This document shows, one piece after another, positions 8,562 to 17,128 of a stretch of DNA of 64,000 nt. The stretch's first letter is position 1, and each line of letters starts with the position of its first letter. The notes beneath the pieces were generated by a model. The model was not told the DNA's origin and did no database searches. It was given only the letters and a program-made list of their open reading frames with translations. The position numbers were made by a program, and so were the translations under genes. The stretch comes from Streptomyces griseus subsp. griseus (GTDB taxonomy: Bacteria; Actinomycetota; Actinomycetes; Streptomycetales; Streptomycetaceae): the NCBI RefSeq assembly GCF_000720255.1, contig NZ_JOJE01000039.1, positions 67,328-131,327 on the forward strand. Reading direction: 5' to 3'.

Positions 8562-8795
8562 ATAGCGACTTCCACGGCGCCGGCGCGATCGTCACCGGCG
8601 GCGGCAACGGCGGCATCGGGCCGCCACGGCCGCCCTGCCGCCCTGCCGCCCTGCCGCCCTGCCGCCCTGCCGCGAGAGCGTGGGGCGCGGGTGGCCGTCC
8701 CCGGCCCCGGACACCGACAGCGCCCCGGCGGGGGTGCATGCCCTGCGGGGGGCGATCCGGCACGCGGCGGCGGCAGGAGCCCCCCGGACGGCCGC
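8562..8795 (+). pseudogene. Decayed short-chain dehydrogenase (SDR), N-terminal third
   Basis: Directly after the dehydrogenase the sequence reads SDFHGAGAIVTGGGNGGIG from about 8564, an SDR Rossmann start with the TGxxxGxG motif. The expected ATG-AGC-GAC start now reads AT-AGC-GAC, so the initiator appears to have lost its G. A five-copy 8-bp repeat follows. Further SDR-like pieces then appear in different frames: GARVAV, and about APDTDSAPAGVHALRGAIR at 8706-8762. No catalytic Tyr-x3-Lys region follows. I infer a former fourth enzyme of the sugar-acid operon, possibly the 2-keto-3-deoxy acid dehydrogenase, destroyed by frameshifts, repeat expansion and 3' loss. Confidence 0.7.
8631..8670. 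repeat. 8-bp tandem repeat, five copies
   Basis: Five perfect copies of CGCCCTGC follow one another. An 8-bp unit is not a multiple of three, so each gain or loss shifts frame. It interrupts the decayed SDR just after its nucleotide-binding glycines. Confidence 0.93.
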
Positions 8796-9046
8796 ACCAA
8801 CAGCCAGGTCGCGGTACGCCGAGGGCTGGTTCCGCTCACTCACAGTCCATGGGGCGACGATGGCTCGGCGGGGGCGGCGGAGACGGAGGGAGGCGGAGGC
8901 GAAGACGGATGAGGTTGTCGATCGTGGTCACCGGAGAGAGCTGCCGATGCCGAAGGGAATCGGACATATGAGCCAAGGGTGACGGCCCCCCGTTCGGCCG
9001 GTCAGGACCCTTCCGTGCCGCCAGACTCCTAGGAGGGAACGCTCCG
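8796..9046. other. Intergenic region before the prenyltransferase
   Basis: No gene is seen. The last 16 bases carry a strong AGGAGGGA (9031-9038) that fixes the GTG start of the following prenyltransferase. A promoter must lie here, but no clear -35/-10 pair stands out. Confidence 0.5.
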
Positions 9047-9949
9047 GTGGGGCGTGCATATGGGCGATACGGGGTGGGCGTGACCGAGCGCGGTAGGGCC
9101 GACCGTGCCGCTCCGGGCGAGACGGGGCTGGGTGTGACGGATCACGGCGTCCATCGCGCACGCACGGCAACGGGGGACGGGCCGGGTGGGCGAAAGTACG
9201 GCAACGAGCAGCGGCGGGACGATGGGCCGGCGCGTGCGGTGCCGCGGCACGTAGCCTGCGTGATGGACGGCAACGGCCGCTGGGCTCAGCGGCGTTCGCT
9301 TCCACGAACGGCGGGCCATCGGGCTGCGGAGACCACCGTCATCGACATCATCGAGGCGGCCCGGTCGGCCGGAGTCGAGTGGCTCAGCCTGTACGCCTTC
9401 TCCACCGAGAACTGGAACCGCCCCGGCACCGAGGTCGACTACCTGATGCGCCTGGTCCGCCGGGTTGTGCGCAAGCACGCACCACTGCTTCTCGCCCGCG
9501 GCATCCGCTGCCGCTTCCTCGGGGCCGCCGACCCGCGCATTCCCGGGGAGCTGGCCCAGGACTTCGACGATCTGGCGACGCTGACCGCCGACAACCAGGG
9601 GATGACGCTCACCGTCGCCTTCGACCACGGTGGACGCCGAGACATCGTCGAGGCCGCCAGGTCGCTGATCCGCAACGGGACACAAGCCGACGAGGTGACC
9701 GAGCGGCTCTTCGCGGACCACCTGCCGTTCCCCGACACCCCCGACGTCGACCTCGTCATCCGCACCTCCGGCGAGCAGCGCATCTCCAACTTCATGCTCT
9801 GGCAGGTCGCCTACGCCGAGTGGGTCTTCCCTGAGGCGCTCTGGCCGGACTTCCGGGCCCCTGACTTCCTCGCCTGCCTGCACACCTACCGGCGCCGTGA
9901 CCGCCGCTTCGGCGGCGTCCCACCCCAGACGAACGGAGACCCGTCATGA
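9047..9949 (+). CDS. Cis-prenyltransferase (UppS-like isoprenyl diphosphate synthase)
   Basis: A 300-residue member of the undecaprenyl diphosphate synthase family, which adds isopentenyl diphosphate units with Z geometry. The catalytic Asp motif is VMDGNGRWAQRR (about residue 73). FSTENWNR and the C-terminal diphosphate-binding RTSGEQRISNFMLWQ are intact. The family norm is about 230-260 residues. The extra length is a basic, Gly-rich N-terminal extension of about 68 residues, accepted because AGGAGGGA sits 8 nt before the GTG. The stop overlaps the next start by 4 nt (ATGA), which couples it to an MpaB-type oxygenase. That pairing suggests a specialised isoprenoid rather than the housekeeping cell-wall carrier. 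Confidence 0.9.
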   Translation: MGRAYGRYGVGVTERGRADRAAPGETGLGVTDHGVHRARTATGDGPGGRKYGNEQRRDDGPARAVPRHVACVMDGNGRWAQRRSLPRTAGHRAAETTVIDIIEAARSAGVEWLSLYAFSTENWNRPGTEVDYLMRLVRRVVRKHAPLLLARGIRCRFLGAADPRIPGELAQDFDDLATLTADNQGMTLTVAFDHGGRRDIVEAARSLIRNGTQADEVTERLFADHLPFPDTPDVDLVIRTSGEQRISNFMLWQVAYAEWVFPEALWPDFRAPDFLACLHTYRRRDRRFGGVPPQTNGDPS

Positions 9950-11415
9950 CGACTGGAACCACGGGAACGGCCGACGAGACACCCCTGTTCGCCCCGGAAT
10001 CGCAGTTCCGTGCCTTCTTCGACGACCCGCGCTGGGCGCTGGCCATAATCCGCGCCACCGTGCTGGAGGCCGCCCACCCGCAGATCGGCGCCGCCCTCGC
10101 CGACAACTCCACCTTCGTCGCCCACCCCTGGCGTCGGCTGCGCAACACCTTCCTCAGCATGCGGCGCATGTTCGACGCCGACCCAACGGTACGTGAACGG
10201 GAGGCCGCCCGGCTCAACAGGCTGCACGCCCGCATGAGCGGCTCCGACACCCGCGGCCGCGCCTACGACGCCATGGACCGCGCGACCCGCGCCTGGGTGG
10301 TCGCCACCCTCTACGAGAGCGCCGTGACCATGTGCCGACTGAGCGGTCAGCCGCTCGACCAGGACACCATGGAGCGCATGTACGCCGAGTACCGCGCCTT
10401 CCTCGCCGCGCTCGACGGCGACGCCGGGGAACTACCCGAGGACCTGAACGACTTCTGGCGGTACTTCGACAGGGTCGTCGAAAACGAGCTGGAGAACACC
10501 GAGGCAGCCCGCATCATCCTCTACCGGCTCTTCGACCACCTGCCCGCCCCGGCACTGCTCGACGGCGCGCCGACACTGTGGGCGGCCGGCCGGGCCGTCG
10601 TCGGTCCGCTCCTCGGTGCGATCACCGTCTCCTCGCTCCCCGAGCCCTACCGGCGCAAGGCCGGCCTGCCCCAGATGCCCGGCGCCCCGACCCTCATGCA
10701 GGGCGCCTACCTCGCCGCCGGGCTCACCCGTTTCCTGCCCGAGGGCTGGATCAATGCCGAAACCATCATCGAGGCCCTCTCCCTCTCGCCCGACAGCGAC
10801 GACCCCCGCGCCCGGACCGTGACCGCGCTGCGCGCCCGCATGAAGCGCGCATCGGCCCTGCTCCGCCTCCTCACACCACTGAGCGGTGACACGGGCCCCG
10901 ACCAGGTCCCGGCTACCTCGGCGGCCACGGGAGAAGGCCGGCGCTCGGCGGAGGAGTTCTTCCGTCAGGTGCTGGACCAGACCGGCGACGGCCACCTCGA
11001 CTGGCCTGACCTCGCCGCCATGGCACGCGAACTGGCCACCCGCCTTGACCTGGACGAACCCGAGGAGACCCGGCTCTACGACGCCTTCGCCGCCTGGTGG
11101 CGCGAGCTCCAGGCCGCCCTCGACACGGACGGTGACGGCCGTGTCAGCGCCGACGAGTACGCCGCTGCCGTACCCTCCCTCGCCGGTCCCGCGCTCATCC
11201 GCGTCGCCGAGGTGCTCTTCGACGCCACCGACAAGGACGGCAGCGGGACCATCAACGCGGACGAACACCGGGCGCTCTTCCGCACCGCCTTCCACCGCGA
11301 CCTCACCACCACTGACGGCACCTACGGCCGCAGCGCCTTCGTGGGCGACTTCCTTTCCTTCATGTCCGGCCGCCGCAGGAACACCGCTTATGACCCCCTT
11401 CTCGCCGACGCCTGA
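9946..11415 (+). CDS. MpaB/Lcp-type oxygenase (DUF2236) fused to EF-hands
   Basis: A 489-residue two-part protein. Residues about 20-260 match the MpaB/rubber-oxygenase catalytic family (PF09995): FFDDPRWALAIIRATVLEA with AHPQIGAAL, HPWRRLRNTF, and RATRAWVVATLYESA. Known members are haem-dependent oxygenases that cleave or oxidise isoprenoids, such as latex-clearing protein and MpaB of mycophenolate synthesis. Residues about 335-460 hold calcium-binding loops: a degenerate DQTGDGHLDWPD, then canonical DTDGDGRVSADE and DKDGSGTINADE. No signal peptide or clear membrane anchor is seen. The start is coupled to the upstream cis-prenyltransferase by an ATGA overlap. I infer that it oxidises that enzyme's Z-prenyl product, possibly under calcium control. 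Confidence 0.85.
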   Translation: MTTGTTGTADETPLFAPESQFRAFFDDPRWALAIIRATVLEAAHPQIGAALADNSTFVAHPWRRLRNTFLSMRRMFDADPTVREREAARLNRLHARMSGSDTRGRAYDAMDRATRAWVVATLYESAVTMCRLSGQPLDQDTMERMYAEYRAFLAALDGDAGELPEDLNDFWRYFDRVVENELENTEAARIILYRLFDHLPAPALLDGAPTLWAAGRAVVGPLLGAITVSSLPEPYRRKAGLPQMPGAPTLMQGAYLAAGLTRFLPEGWINAETIIEALSLSPDSDDPRARTVTALRARMKRASALLRLLTPLSGDTGPDQVPATSAATGEGRRSAEEFFRQVLDQTGDGHLDWPDLAAMARELATRLDLDEPEETRLYDAFAAWWRELQAALDTDGDGRVSADEYAAAVPSLAGPALIRVAEVLFDATDKDGSGTINADEHRALFRTAFHRDLTTTDGTYGRSAFVGDFLSFMSGRRRNTAYDPLLADA

Positions 11416-11932
11416 CGAACTCGCGCATGTTGGCGGCCACGGCTGCACGCTTCGTACCCACGCCCGGATTTGTGGCTCAGGTGGCGGCGAAATCTCCTCG
11501 AGCGGCAGGACCTCCTGGGCGCGCGCTTCTCGTCCACGTACTCGTCGCTTTGGTGGCGTCGGCAGCTAGCCGGTGCTGTGACCGGGAAGGTTCACCGGAG
11601 TCGAGAGTGGACGGGTCGTTTGGTGGGCGTTGGTGATCGCGAAGGCGGCCAGCTTCCCTTCCGTTGCGGTGAGGGTCTGGCCCGCCCGCACGGTACGCAC
11701 CTCAGCAAACTGAGTCGGATGCAGCACGACATCGGATCGCCTCGCTCGTCCGGTTCGATCAGCGCCAGCAGTGCCGGACGCAGCTCCGGATTGATCTGCG
11801 ATCCTCTTGCGGTCTCCGCCCGGCCGCCGCACCCGCCCCAGAGGCTCCTCGCCCGCCTGCAACGTCCGGGATGCGCACACCACATCAACGAGCCAAGGGA
11901 CGGGAAGCAACACCTTGATGATCTGCAAGCCC
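11416..11932. other. 517-nt gap holding a transposase scrap
   Basis: No intact gene. The middle contains a short ISAzo13-family fragment, listed separately. The sequence around 11416-11720 is unassigned; the open frames there lack family features. Confidence 0.6.
11727..11874 (-). pseudogene. ISAzo13-family transposase fragment, frameshifted
   Basis: On the minus strand, 11874-11791 reads LQAGEEPLGRVRRPGGDRKR. After a shift of frame near 11793 the sequence continues with NPELRPALLALIEPDERGDPMS, down to about 11727. Both pieces match, in the right order, the region before the DDE core of ISAzo13 transposases, where the linker is normally continuous. One base is missing from the codon after DQ. 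About 50 of roughly 400 residues remain. No inverted repeats were found, so this is a dead relic of an insertion. Confidence 0.75.
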
Positions 11933-12541
11933 TTAGTACGAGCCGTACTCCGGGCGGCCCGCCAGGTCGTACGACTGGATGGAGACGCCCGCGGCGGTGA
12001 TGCGGCCTGCGGTGTGGCGGAAGGCGGTGGGGAGGCTGCCCTCCGTGAAGAGGCGGCGGCCGGCGCCGAGGACGACCGGGAAGGTCATCAGGTGGACGGT
12101 GTCGACGAGGTCGAGGGCGAGCAGTGAGCGGGCGAGGGCGCCGCTGCCGTGCACCTGGAGCTCGCCGTCGGTGCGCTCCTTGAGTGCGGTGACCTCCTTG
12201 GCGAGGTCACCGGCGATCACGGTCGTGTGGGCCCAGCCGGGGTCGGTGAGGGTGCTCGAGGCGACGTACTTCGGCAGGCCGTTCAGCTTCGAGGCGATCG
12301 GGTCGGCCGGGTCGGTCATCTTCGGCCAGTAGGAGGCGAAGATGTCGTAGGTGCGGCGGCCGAGGAGGAACGCGCCGACGCGGTCGAAGACCTCGGTGAC
12401 GAAGCGGCCGAAGTCCTCGTCGCCGTACGGGACGCTCCAGCCGCCCTGGTCGAAGCCCCCGCTGGTGTCCTCCTGGGGGCCGCCGGGGGCCTGGTAGACG
12501 CCGTCGAGGGTGACGAAGGTGGTGAGGACGAGCTTGCCCAT
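11933..12541 (-). CDS. RibD C-terminal/DHFR-like family reductase
   Basis: A 202-residue protein of the RibD_C family (dihydrofolate-reductase fold). Typical elements are MGKLVLTTFVTLDGVYQAPGGP at the N-terminus, LLGRRTYDIFASYWP (about 73-87) and LQVHGSGALARSLLALDLVD (about 138-157), where the family binds NADPH. Stand-alone actinomycete members are numerous and mostly uncharacterised; riboflavin synthesis is not implied. The ATG at 12539-12541 is preferred over a start 14 codons upstream because GGAAGG lies about 12 nt before it and it matches the usual family start. Confidence 0.88.
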   Translation of the reverse strand: MGKLVLTTFVTLDGVYQAPGGPQEDTSGGFDQGGWSVPYGDEDFGRFVTEVFDRVGAFLLGRRTYDIFASYWPKMTDPADPIASKLNGLPKYVASSTLTDPGWAHTTVIAGDLAKEVTALKERTDGELQVHGSGALARSLLALDLVDTVHLMTFPVVLGAGRRLFTEGSLPTAFRHTAGRITAAGVSIQSYDLAGRPEYGSY

Positions 12542-12626
12542 GGCGGGTGCCTGCCTTCCGGGGGTTGGGTCGCTGGACGACAACTGTCATCAGCTCAGAC
12601 CCCACCGGCACCCGCAACTCATCGCC

Positions 12627-13481
12627 TCAGCCCGCGTTGGTCGAGAACAGCCCGCCCGTCGGGCCCTGCTTGTCGCCGCCCTGGGCCTTCTTCAGCGCGT
12701 TGGCGAGGCTCTCGATGGTGAGGGACTGGAGGATCACGCGGCCGTTGCCCTCCAGGGTGGCCAGGGAGAGACCCTCGCCGCCGAACACGGCGTTCATGAG
12801 GCCCTGGCGGTTGAGGCCGCCGACGCGCTGGACGCCGTACTGGATGCCCTCCTCGAAGGCGACGAGGCAGCCCGTGTCGACCTCGATGCGGCCGCCGAAG
12901 TCGGCCGGGTCGAGGTCGATGAAGTTGCCCGCGCCGGCGATGATCACCGTGCCGCGGCCGGTGAACTTCTCCAGGATGAAGCCCTCGCCGCCCTTCGTGC
13001 CGGTGCGGCCGCCCTGGAAGGCGATGCCGAAGTCGACGGTGGACTCGGCGGCCACGAAGGCGTCCTTCTCGGCGAACCACGCGCGTGTGCCGTCGAGCTC
13101 CAGAGCGCGCATCTCGCCGGGGAGGACCCCCGCGAAGCCGACGGTGCCCTCGCCGCCCTGCGCGGTGAAGTACTGGAACGCCAGCGACTCACCCGCGAGG
13201 GCGCGCTGGCCGACCTGCATGGCGGTGCCCATGGCTTGGCGCAGCATGCCGCCCATGCCGCCGCCGCCCACACCGCCGCCGCCCACACCGCCGCTGCCCG
13301 AGCCGCCGCCCTGGGACCCGCCGCCGCCGCTGCCGGACGGGCCGGACAGGCGGGTCTCCATGGTCACGTTCGCCGTCTTGAACAGGAACTTCCCGGCTTC
13401 GCAGTACACGGTCTGGCCGGGACTGAGGTTGACCACCGCCATCTGCATGGCGTTGCCGACGATTTCTTGCTGAAGAGTCAC
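12627..13481 (-). CDS. AIM24 family protein
   Basis: A 284-residue AIM24/TIGR00266-type protein with a stacked beta-helix fold, common in actinomycetes and without a firm biochemical role. The N-terminus (VTLQQEIVGNAMQMAVVNLSPGQTVYCEAGKFLF) and C-terminus (GLMNAVFGGEGLSLATLEGNGRVILQSL) are typical. Residues about 55-80 form a long Gly/Ser-rich insert ending in GGGGVGGGGMGGML, which looks like a flexible linker. Start is the GTG at 13479-13481. It is divergent from the downstream SDR gene with about 100 nt between. Confidence 0.88.
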   Translation of the reverse strand: MTLQQEIVGNAMQMAVVNLSPGQTVYCEAGKFLFKTANVTMETRLSGPSGSGGGGSQGGGSGSGGVGGGGVGGGGMGGMLRQAMGTAMQVGQRALAGESLAFQYFTAQGGEGTVGFAGVLPGEMRALELDGTRAWFAEKDAFVAAESTVDFGIAFQGGRTGTKGGEGFILEKFTGRGTVIIAGAGNFIDLDPADFGGRIEVDTGCLVAFEEGIQYGVQRVGGLNRQGLMNAVFGGEGLSLATLEGNGRVILQSLTIESLANALKKAQGGDKQGPTGGLFSTNAG

Positions 13482-13581
13482 GACCGGAGAACGCGGGAGG
13501 TGGAGGGAAGAGTTCCGGGACCCCGAGGTCGACGTCCGTTCGCCGCCAGCGCGTGGGCGGGCCGGCCGCTGGGATGGACCC

Positions 13582-14328
13582 ATGACAACCATCTACGGAA
13601 CCCTGAACGGCAAGGCGGCCCTGGTGACCGGCGGCAGCCGGGGCATCGGTGCGGCGACCGCCCTGCGGCTGGCCCGGGAGGGCGCTGACGTGGCGGTGAC
13701 GTACGTGAACGGCAAGGAGGCGGCCGCGGACGTGGTACGCGCCGTGGAAGACCTCGGGCGGCGTGCGGTCGCCCTGCGGGCGGACTCCGCGGACGCGTCG
13801 GAGGCGGCGGACGCGGTGCGCCTGGCCGCGGAGGCGCTGGGCGGGCTCGACGTGCTGGTGAACAACGCCGGCGTCGGGCTGCTCGGGCCTCTGGAGAGCC
13901 TGTCGCTCGCCGATGTGGACCGGGTGCTCGCCGTGAACGTCCGGGGCGTCTTCCTGGCCTCCCAGGCCGCAGCCGCCCGCATGACCGCCGGAGGCCGCAT
14001 CATCACGGTCGGCAGTTGCATGGCCCAGCGGGTCCCCGGCCCCGGCGGCACGCTCTACGCGATGAGCAAGTCGGCGCTCACCGGTCTGACCAAGGCGCTG
14101 GCCCGGGAGCTCGGCGGCCGCGGCATCACGGCGAACGTCGTGCACCCCGGTCCGATCGACACCGACATGAACCCCTCGGACGGGCCGTACGCGGCGGGGC
14201 AGGCGCAGATGACGGCCGTGGGCCGCTTCGGAACGGCCGACGAGGTGGCGGCGACGGTCGCCCACCTGGCCGGAGCCGACTATGTCACCGGCGCCGAGTT
14301 CTCCGTGGACGGCGGCCACGCGGCCTGA
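13582..14328 (+). CDS. SDR-family oxidoreductase
   Basis: A complete 248-residue classical short-chain dehydrogenase. TGGSRGIG (17-24) binds the cofactor, NNAG (about 92-95) is structural, and the catalytic residues are Ser in TVGSCMAQ and Tyr/Lys in YAMSK (about 158-162). The C-terminus has the usual YVTGAEFSVDGGHAA. It resembles 3-oxoacyl-ACP reductase-like and glucose dehydrogenase-like SDRs, and the substrate cannot be fixed. It stands alone, ending in a strong hairpin before the allantoicase gene. Confidence 0.92.
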   Translation: MTTIYGTLNGKAALVTGGSRGIGAATALRLAREGADVAVTYVNGKEAAADVVRAVEDLGRRAVALRADSADASEAADAVRLAAEALGGLDVLVNNAGVGLLGPLESLSLADVDRVLAVNVRGVFLASQAAAARMTAGGRIITVGSCMAQRVPGPGGTLYAMSKSALTGLTKALARELGGRGITANVVHPGPIDTDMNPSDGPYAAGQAQMTAVGRFGTADEVAATVAHLAGADYVTGAEFSVDGGHAA

Positions 14329-14332
14329 CGGC

Positions 14333-14359
14333 GCGGCGGGGGTTTCCTGCCCCCGCCGC
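14333..14359. terminator. GC-rich hairpin terminator between convergent genes
   Basis: GCGGCGGGGG (14333-14342) pairs with CCCCCGCCGC (14350-14359) around a 7-nt loop. It follows the SDR stop directly and faces the end of the allantoicase gene. Confidence 0.72.
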
Positions 14360-14474
14360 CCGACGCCGGACGGGCTGGAGCAGTGAACCGGCGCCGGCGG
14401 GCGATCCTTCGGTCGACGGAGCGCAGTGGTGGCTCGGCGGGCCCGGGGGCCGGAGCCGGAGACCCCAGGGGCAG

Positions 14475-15590
14475 TCAGCCGCCGAGTTCCTGGTGTCGGG
14501 CCGACAGGCGGCTCGCGCCCTCCTCCGTCAGGGACCCGAACAGGCGCAGGCGGGAGATGCCTCCGTCCGGATATATGTCCACGCGCGCGTGCGTTCCGAT
14601 CGCCGGGGTCGGGAGGACGAAGCGGTGGTTGGTGTCGGGCTGGAGGCGGGCACGGGGGAGGAGCTCCGTCCACTCGCCGCCCTCGCCGTCCCTGACGGAG
14701 ACCGAGGCCCAGCCCGCGCTGTTGCCCTTCAGGTACGCCGTGTCGATCTCGAGCGCGCGGATCTGGGACTGGGCGGCGAGCCGGTAGCTGATCCAGTCGT
14801 TGCCCTGGTCGCGGCGGCGCCGTGTCTCCCAGCCGTCGTCCATCTTGCGGGAGCGGCCGGGCTGGATGGTGTTGGTCGCCGGGGAGTAGAAGAGGTTGGA
14901 GGCGTCCTCGACCCGGCCGCCGTTCTCCAGGGCGACCACGTCGAAGGTGCCGAGCACCGCCAGCCAAGCGGGGTCCGGGACGACCTCGCCGTACACGCGC
15001 AGGCGCGCGATGCCGCCGTCGGGGTGCTGGTTGACGCGCAGGTGGGTGATGCGCTGTTCGACCGAGACGGAGAAGCCGTTCGCCGCGTGACCGCCCACCG
15101 GGGTGCGCGGGACCAGCGTCGTCCACTTCACGTCGTCGCCGAGGAGGTCCTCCGGGGACGGGGAGCCGGGCATGGACGTGCCCTCGACCGAGACCGCCTG
15201 GGGGTAGTTGCCCCGGAAGTGGGCCGTGTCGACGACGATGCCGCGGACGACACCGGGTGCGCCCAGACGGACCAGCGCCCAGTCGTGGTCCTCCGCCGTC
15301 GGCCAGGGGTGGTCGGCCGAGGCTCCGCGCCGGCGTCGGGTCTCCCAGCCGTCCATGATCTTGCCCTTGTGCCCGAAGTGCTCGGGGTCGAACTCGGCCC
15401 GGCCGGGCAGCAGCAGGTTCTCGCGCTGGGCGAAGAACTCGTCGTTGGCGGCGATCACACCGGCGCCGAGCTGCCGGTCGGCGAGGTTGGCGTGGTGGGT
15501 GAAGGGGAAGTCGGCGGTGCGGTGGTCCGCGTAGGGGTCACCGCCTCCGTAGGGGCTCGCGTCGCCGGTGAAACGAGGTATCGCCGTCAC
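14475..15590 (-). CDS. alc: Allantoicase
   Basis: A 371-residue allantoicase that hydrolyses allantoate to ureidoglycolate and urea. The family's two repeated beta-sandwich modules are clear. The first has GKIMDGWETRRRR and VRGIVVDTAHFRGNYPQAVSVEG (about 65-130). The second has RKMDDGWETRRRRDQGNDW and IRALEIDTAYLKGNSAGWASV (about 245-300). GTG at 15588-15590 is chosen because GAAAGGAAG lies just upstream. It follows allantoinase by 56 nt on the same strand, so the two are one operon for successive steps. Control is probably from the operators upstream of allantoinase. Confidence 0.95.
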   Translation of the reverse strand: MTAIPRFTGDASPYGGGDPYADHRTADFPFTHHANLADRQLGAGVIAANDEFFAQRENLLLPGRAEFDPEHFGHKGKIMDGWETRRRRGASADHPWPTAEDHDWALVRLGAPGVVRGIVVDTAHFRGNYPQAVSVEGTSMPGSPSPEDLLGDDVKWTTLVPRTPVGGHAANGFSVSVEQRITHLRVNQHPDGGIARLRVYGEVVPDPAWLAVLGTFDVVALENGGRVEDASNLFYSPATNTIQPGRSRKMDDGWETRRRRDQGNDWISYRLAAQSQIRALEIDTAYLKGNSAGWASVSVRDGEGGEWTELLPRARLQPDTNHRFVLPTPAIGTHARVDIYPDGGISRLRLFGSLTEEGASRLSARHQELGG

Positions 15591-15646
15591 AGTGATCAGG
15601 GCTTCCTTTCGGGAGTCGGCCGGTGCGGGCGCGGGGGCCACGCGGG

Positions 15647-16987
15647 TCAGTGGGGCCTGGTGAGCAGTCGTCCCTTCGGTGCGGTGAACTCGCCACCGGC
15701 GACGATGCGTTCGCCGCGCAGCCAGGTGGACTTCACGACGCCGTGGAGGGTGCGGCCCGCGTACGCCGTGACGCGGTTGCGGTGCTGGAGGGCGGCCGGG
15801 TCGACGGTGAAGGTCTCGTCCGGGGCGAGGACGGCGAAGTCGGCGTCGCGGCCCGGCGCGATGGCGCCCTTGTGCGCGTCGAGTCCCACCAGTTCCGCCG
15901 TGCGGGTCGACATCCAGCGGACCACGTCCTCCAGGCCGTGGCCCCGCCTGCGCGCCTCGGTCCACACCGCTGCCAGGCTCAGCTGGAGGCCCGAGATACC
16001 GCCCCAGGCCGTCGCGAAGTCCGGCGTCTTGAGGTCGGCCGTCGACGGGGAGTGGTCGGTGACCACGCAGTCGATGGTGCCGTCCGCCAGTGCCTGCCAG
16101 AGGAGGTCCTGGTTGGCGGCCTCGCGGATGGGCGGGCAGCACTTGAACTCGCTGGCTCCGTCCGGGACCTCCTCGGCGGTGAGGGTCAGGTAGTGGGGGC
16201 AGGTCTCGACCGTGATGCGGACGCCCTCCGCCTTGGCCGCGGCGATCAGCGGCAGCGCGTCGCTGGAGGACAGGTGCAGGACATGCACGCGCGCGTGCAG
16301 GCGCTTCGCCACCTCGATGAGCCCCGCGATGGCGGAGTCCTCCGCGTGGCGGGGGCGGCTGGCGAGAAAGTCCGCGTAGCGGGGGCCGCCCTGCTGCGGG
16401 GCGGTGTCGAGGTGGTGGGGGTCCTCGGCGTGCACGATCAGCAGGCCGTCGAAGCCGGCGATCTCCGTGAGGGAGTGGCCGAGCCTGCCCTGGTCGAGGT
16501 GCGGGAACTCGTCGACACCGGACGGGGACAGGAACGCCTTGAAGCCGAAGACCCCGGCGTCGTGCAGCGGACGCAGCTCCTTGACGTTGTCGGGCAGCGC
16601 ACCGCCCCAGAAGCCGACGTCGATGTGTGCCTTGGCGGCGGCGACCGCCTGCTTCGTACGGAGGTGGTCGACCGTGGTGGTCGGCGGGAGGGAGTTGAGG
16701 GGCATGTCGACGAGGGTGGTGATGCCGCCGGCCGCGGCCGCGCGGGTGGCGGTCCAGAAGCCCTCCCACTCGGTGCGGCCCGGGTCGTTGACGTGGACGT
16801 GGGTGTCGACCAGGCCGGGCAGCAGGACGTGGTCGCCGAAGTCCTCCAGGCGGGCGCCCTCGGGGAGGGGCCCGTCGTGGGGCAGGACGGCCGTGATCCT
16901 CCCGGCGGAGACGGTGACCGAGGCGGCACGCGTCCCTTCCGGAGTCACGACCCGCGTGGAGCGCACCACCAGTTCAGCGTCGGACAC
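15647..16987 (-). CDS. allB: Allantoinase
   Basis: A 446-residue cyclic amidohydrolase that opens allantoin to allantoate. Metal ligands are in [18 protein letters not shown] (about 58-75), the carboxylated Lys in [13 protein letters not shown] (about 145-157), and further His/Asp ligands in VHAEDPHHL and VTDHSPS. GTG at 16985-16987 is preferred over the ATG at 17026 because GGAAGGAAGGGG precedes it and it gives the usual family length. Its promoter carries two adjoining 15-bp palindromes 34-64 nt upstream, shared with other purine and glyoxylate genes in the window. Confidence 0.95.
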   Translation of the reverse strand: MSDAELVVRSTRVVTPEGTRAASVTVSAGRITAVLPHDGPLPEGARLEDFGDHVLLPGLVDTHVHVNDPGRTEWEGFWTATRAAAAGGITTLVDMPLNSLPPTTTVDHLRTKQAVAAAKAHIDVGFWGGALPDNVKELRPLHDAGVFGFKAFLSPSGVDEFPHLDQGRLGHSLTEIAGFDGLLIVHAEDPHHLDTAPQQGGPRYADFLASRPRHAEDSAIAGLIEVAKRLHARVHVLHLSSSDALPLIAAAKAEGVRITVETCPHYLTLTAEEVPDGASEFKCCPPIREAANQDLLWQALADGTIDCVVTDHSPSTADLKTPDFATAWGGISGLQLSLAAVWTEARRRGHGLEDVVRWMSTRTAELVGLDAHKGAIAPGRDADFAVLAPDETFTVDPAALQHRNRVTAYAGRTLHGVVKSTWLRGERIVAGGEFTAPKGRLLTRPH

Positions 16988-17020
16988 CCGAACCCCTTCC
17001 TTCCGCTCGCTCAGGAGGAT

Positions 17021-17051
17021 TTCCACGAAACGGAATTCAACTTTCTGTTGA
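17021..17051. promoter_or_regulatory. Composite operator upstream of allantoinase
   Basis: Two 15-bp palindromes lie one base apart: TTCCACGAAACGGAA (17021-17035, form TTCC-N7-GGAA) and TCAACTTTCTGTTGA (17037-17051, form TCAA-N7-TTGA). The second extends to 17 bp with TTC/GAA ends. Read along allB transcription, the TCAA site comes first. The same order recurs upstream of malate synthase. AllR, encoded next door, is the obvious candidate ligand for at least one of them. Confidence 0.75.
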
Positions 17052-17128
17052 AGGAGTCTTCACTCCCGCCGACGCGCCGTCAAGGGCACACTTCTCCACA
17101 GTGCACCTCCCACAGCCGTCCTGTACGT

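Noticed and set aside
8631..8670. Possible CRISPR-like array
   Set aside because: The units are contiguous 8-bp copies without spacers, so this is a simple tandem repeat.
13189..15126. Long minus-strand frame bridging AIM24 and allantoicase
   Set aside because: It runs through three genes with clear functions in other frames, and its composition is Arg/Pro-rich shadow coding.
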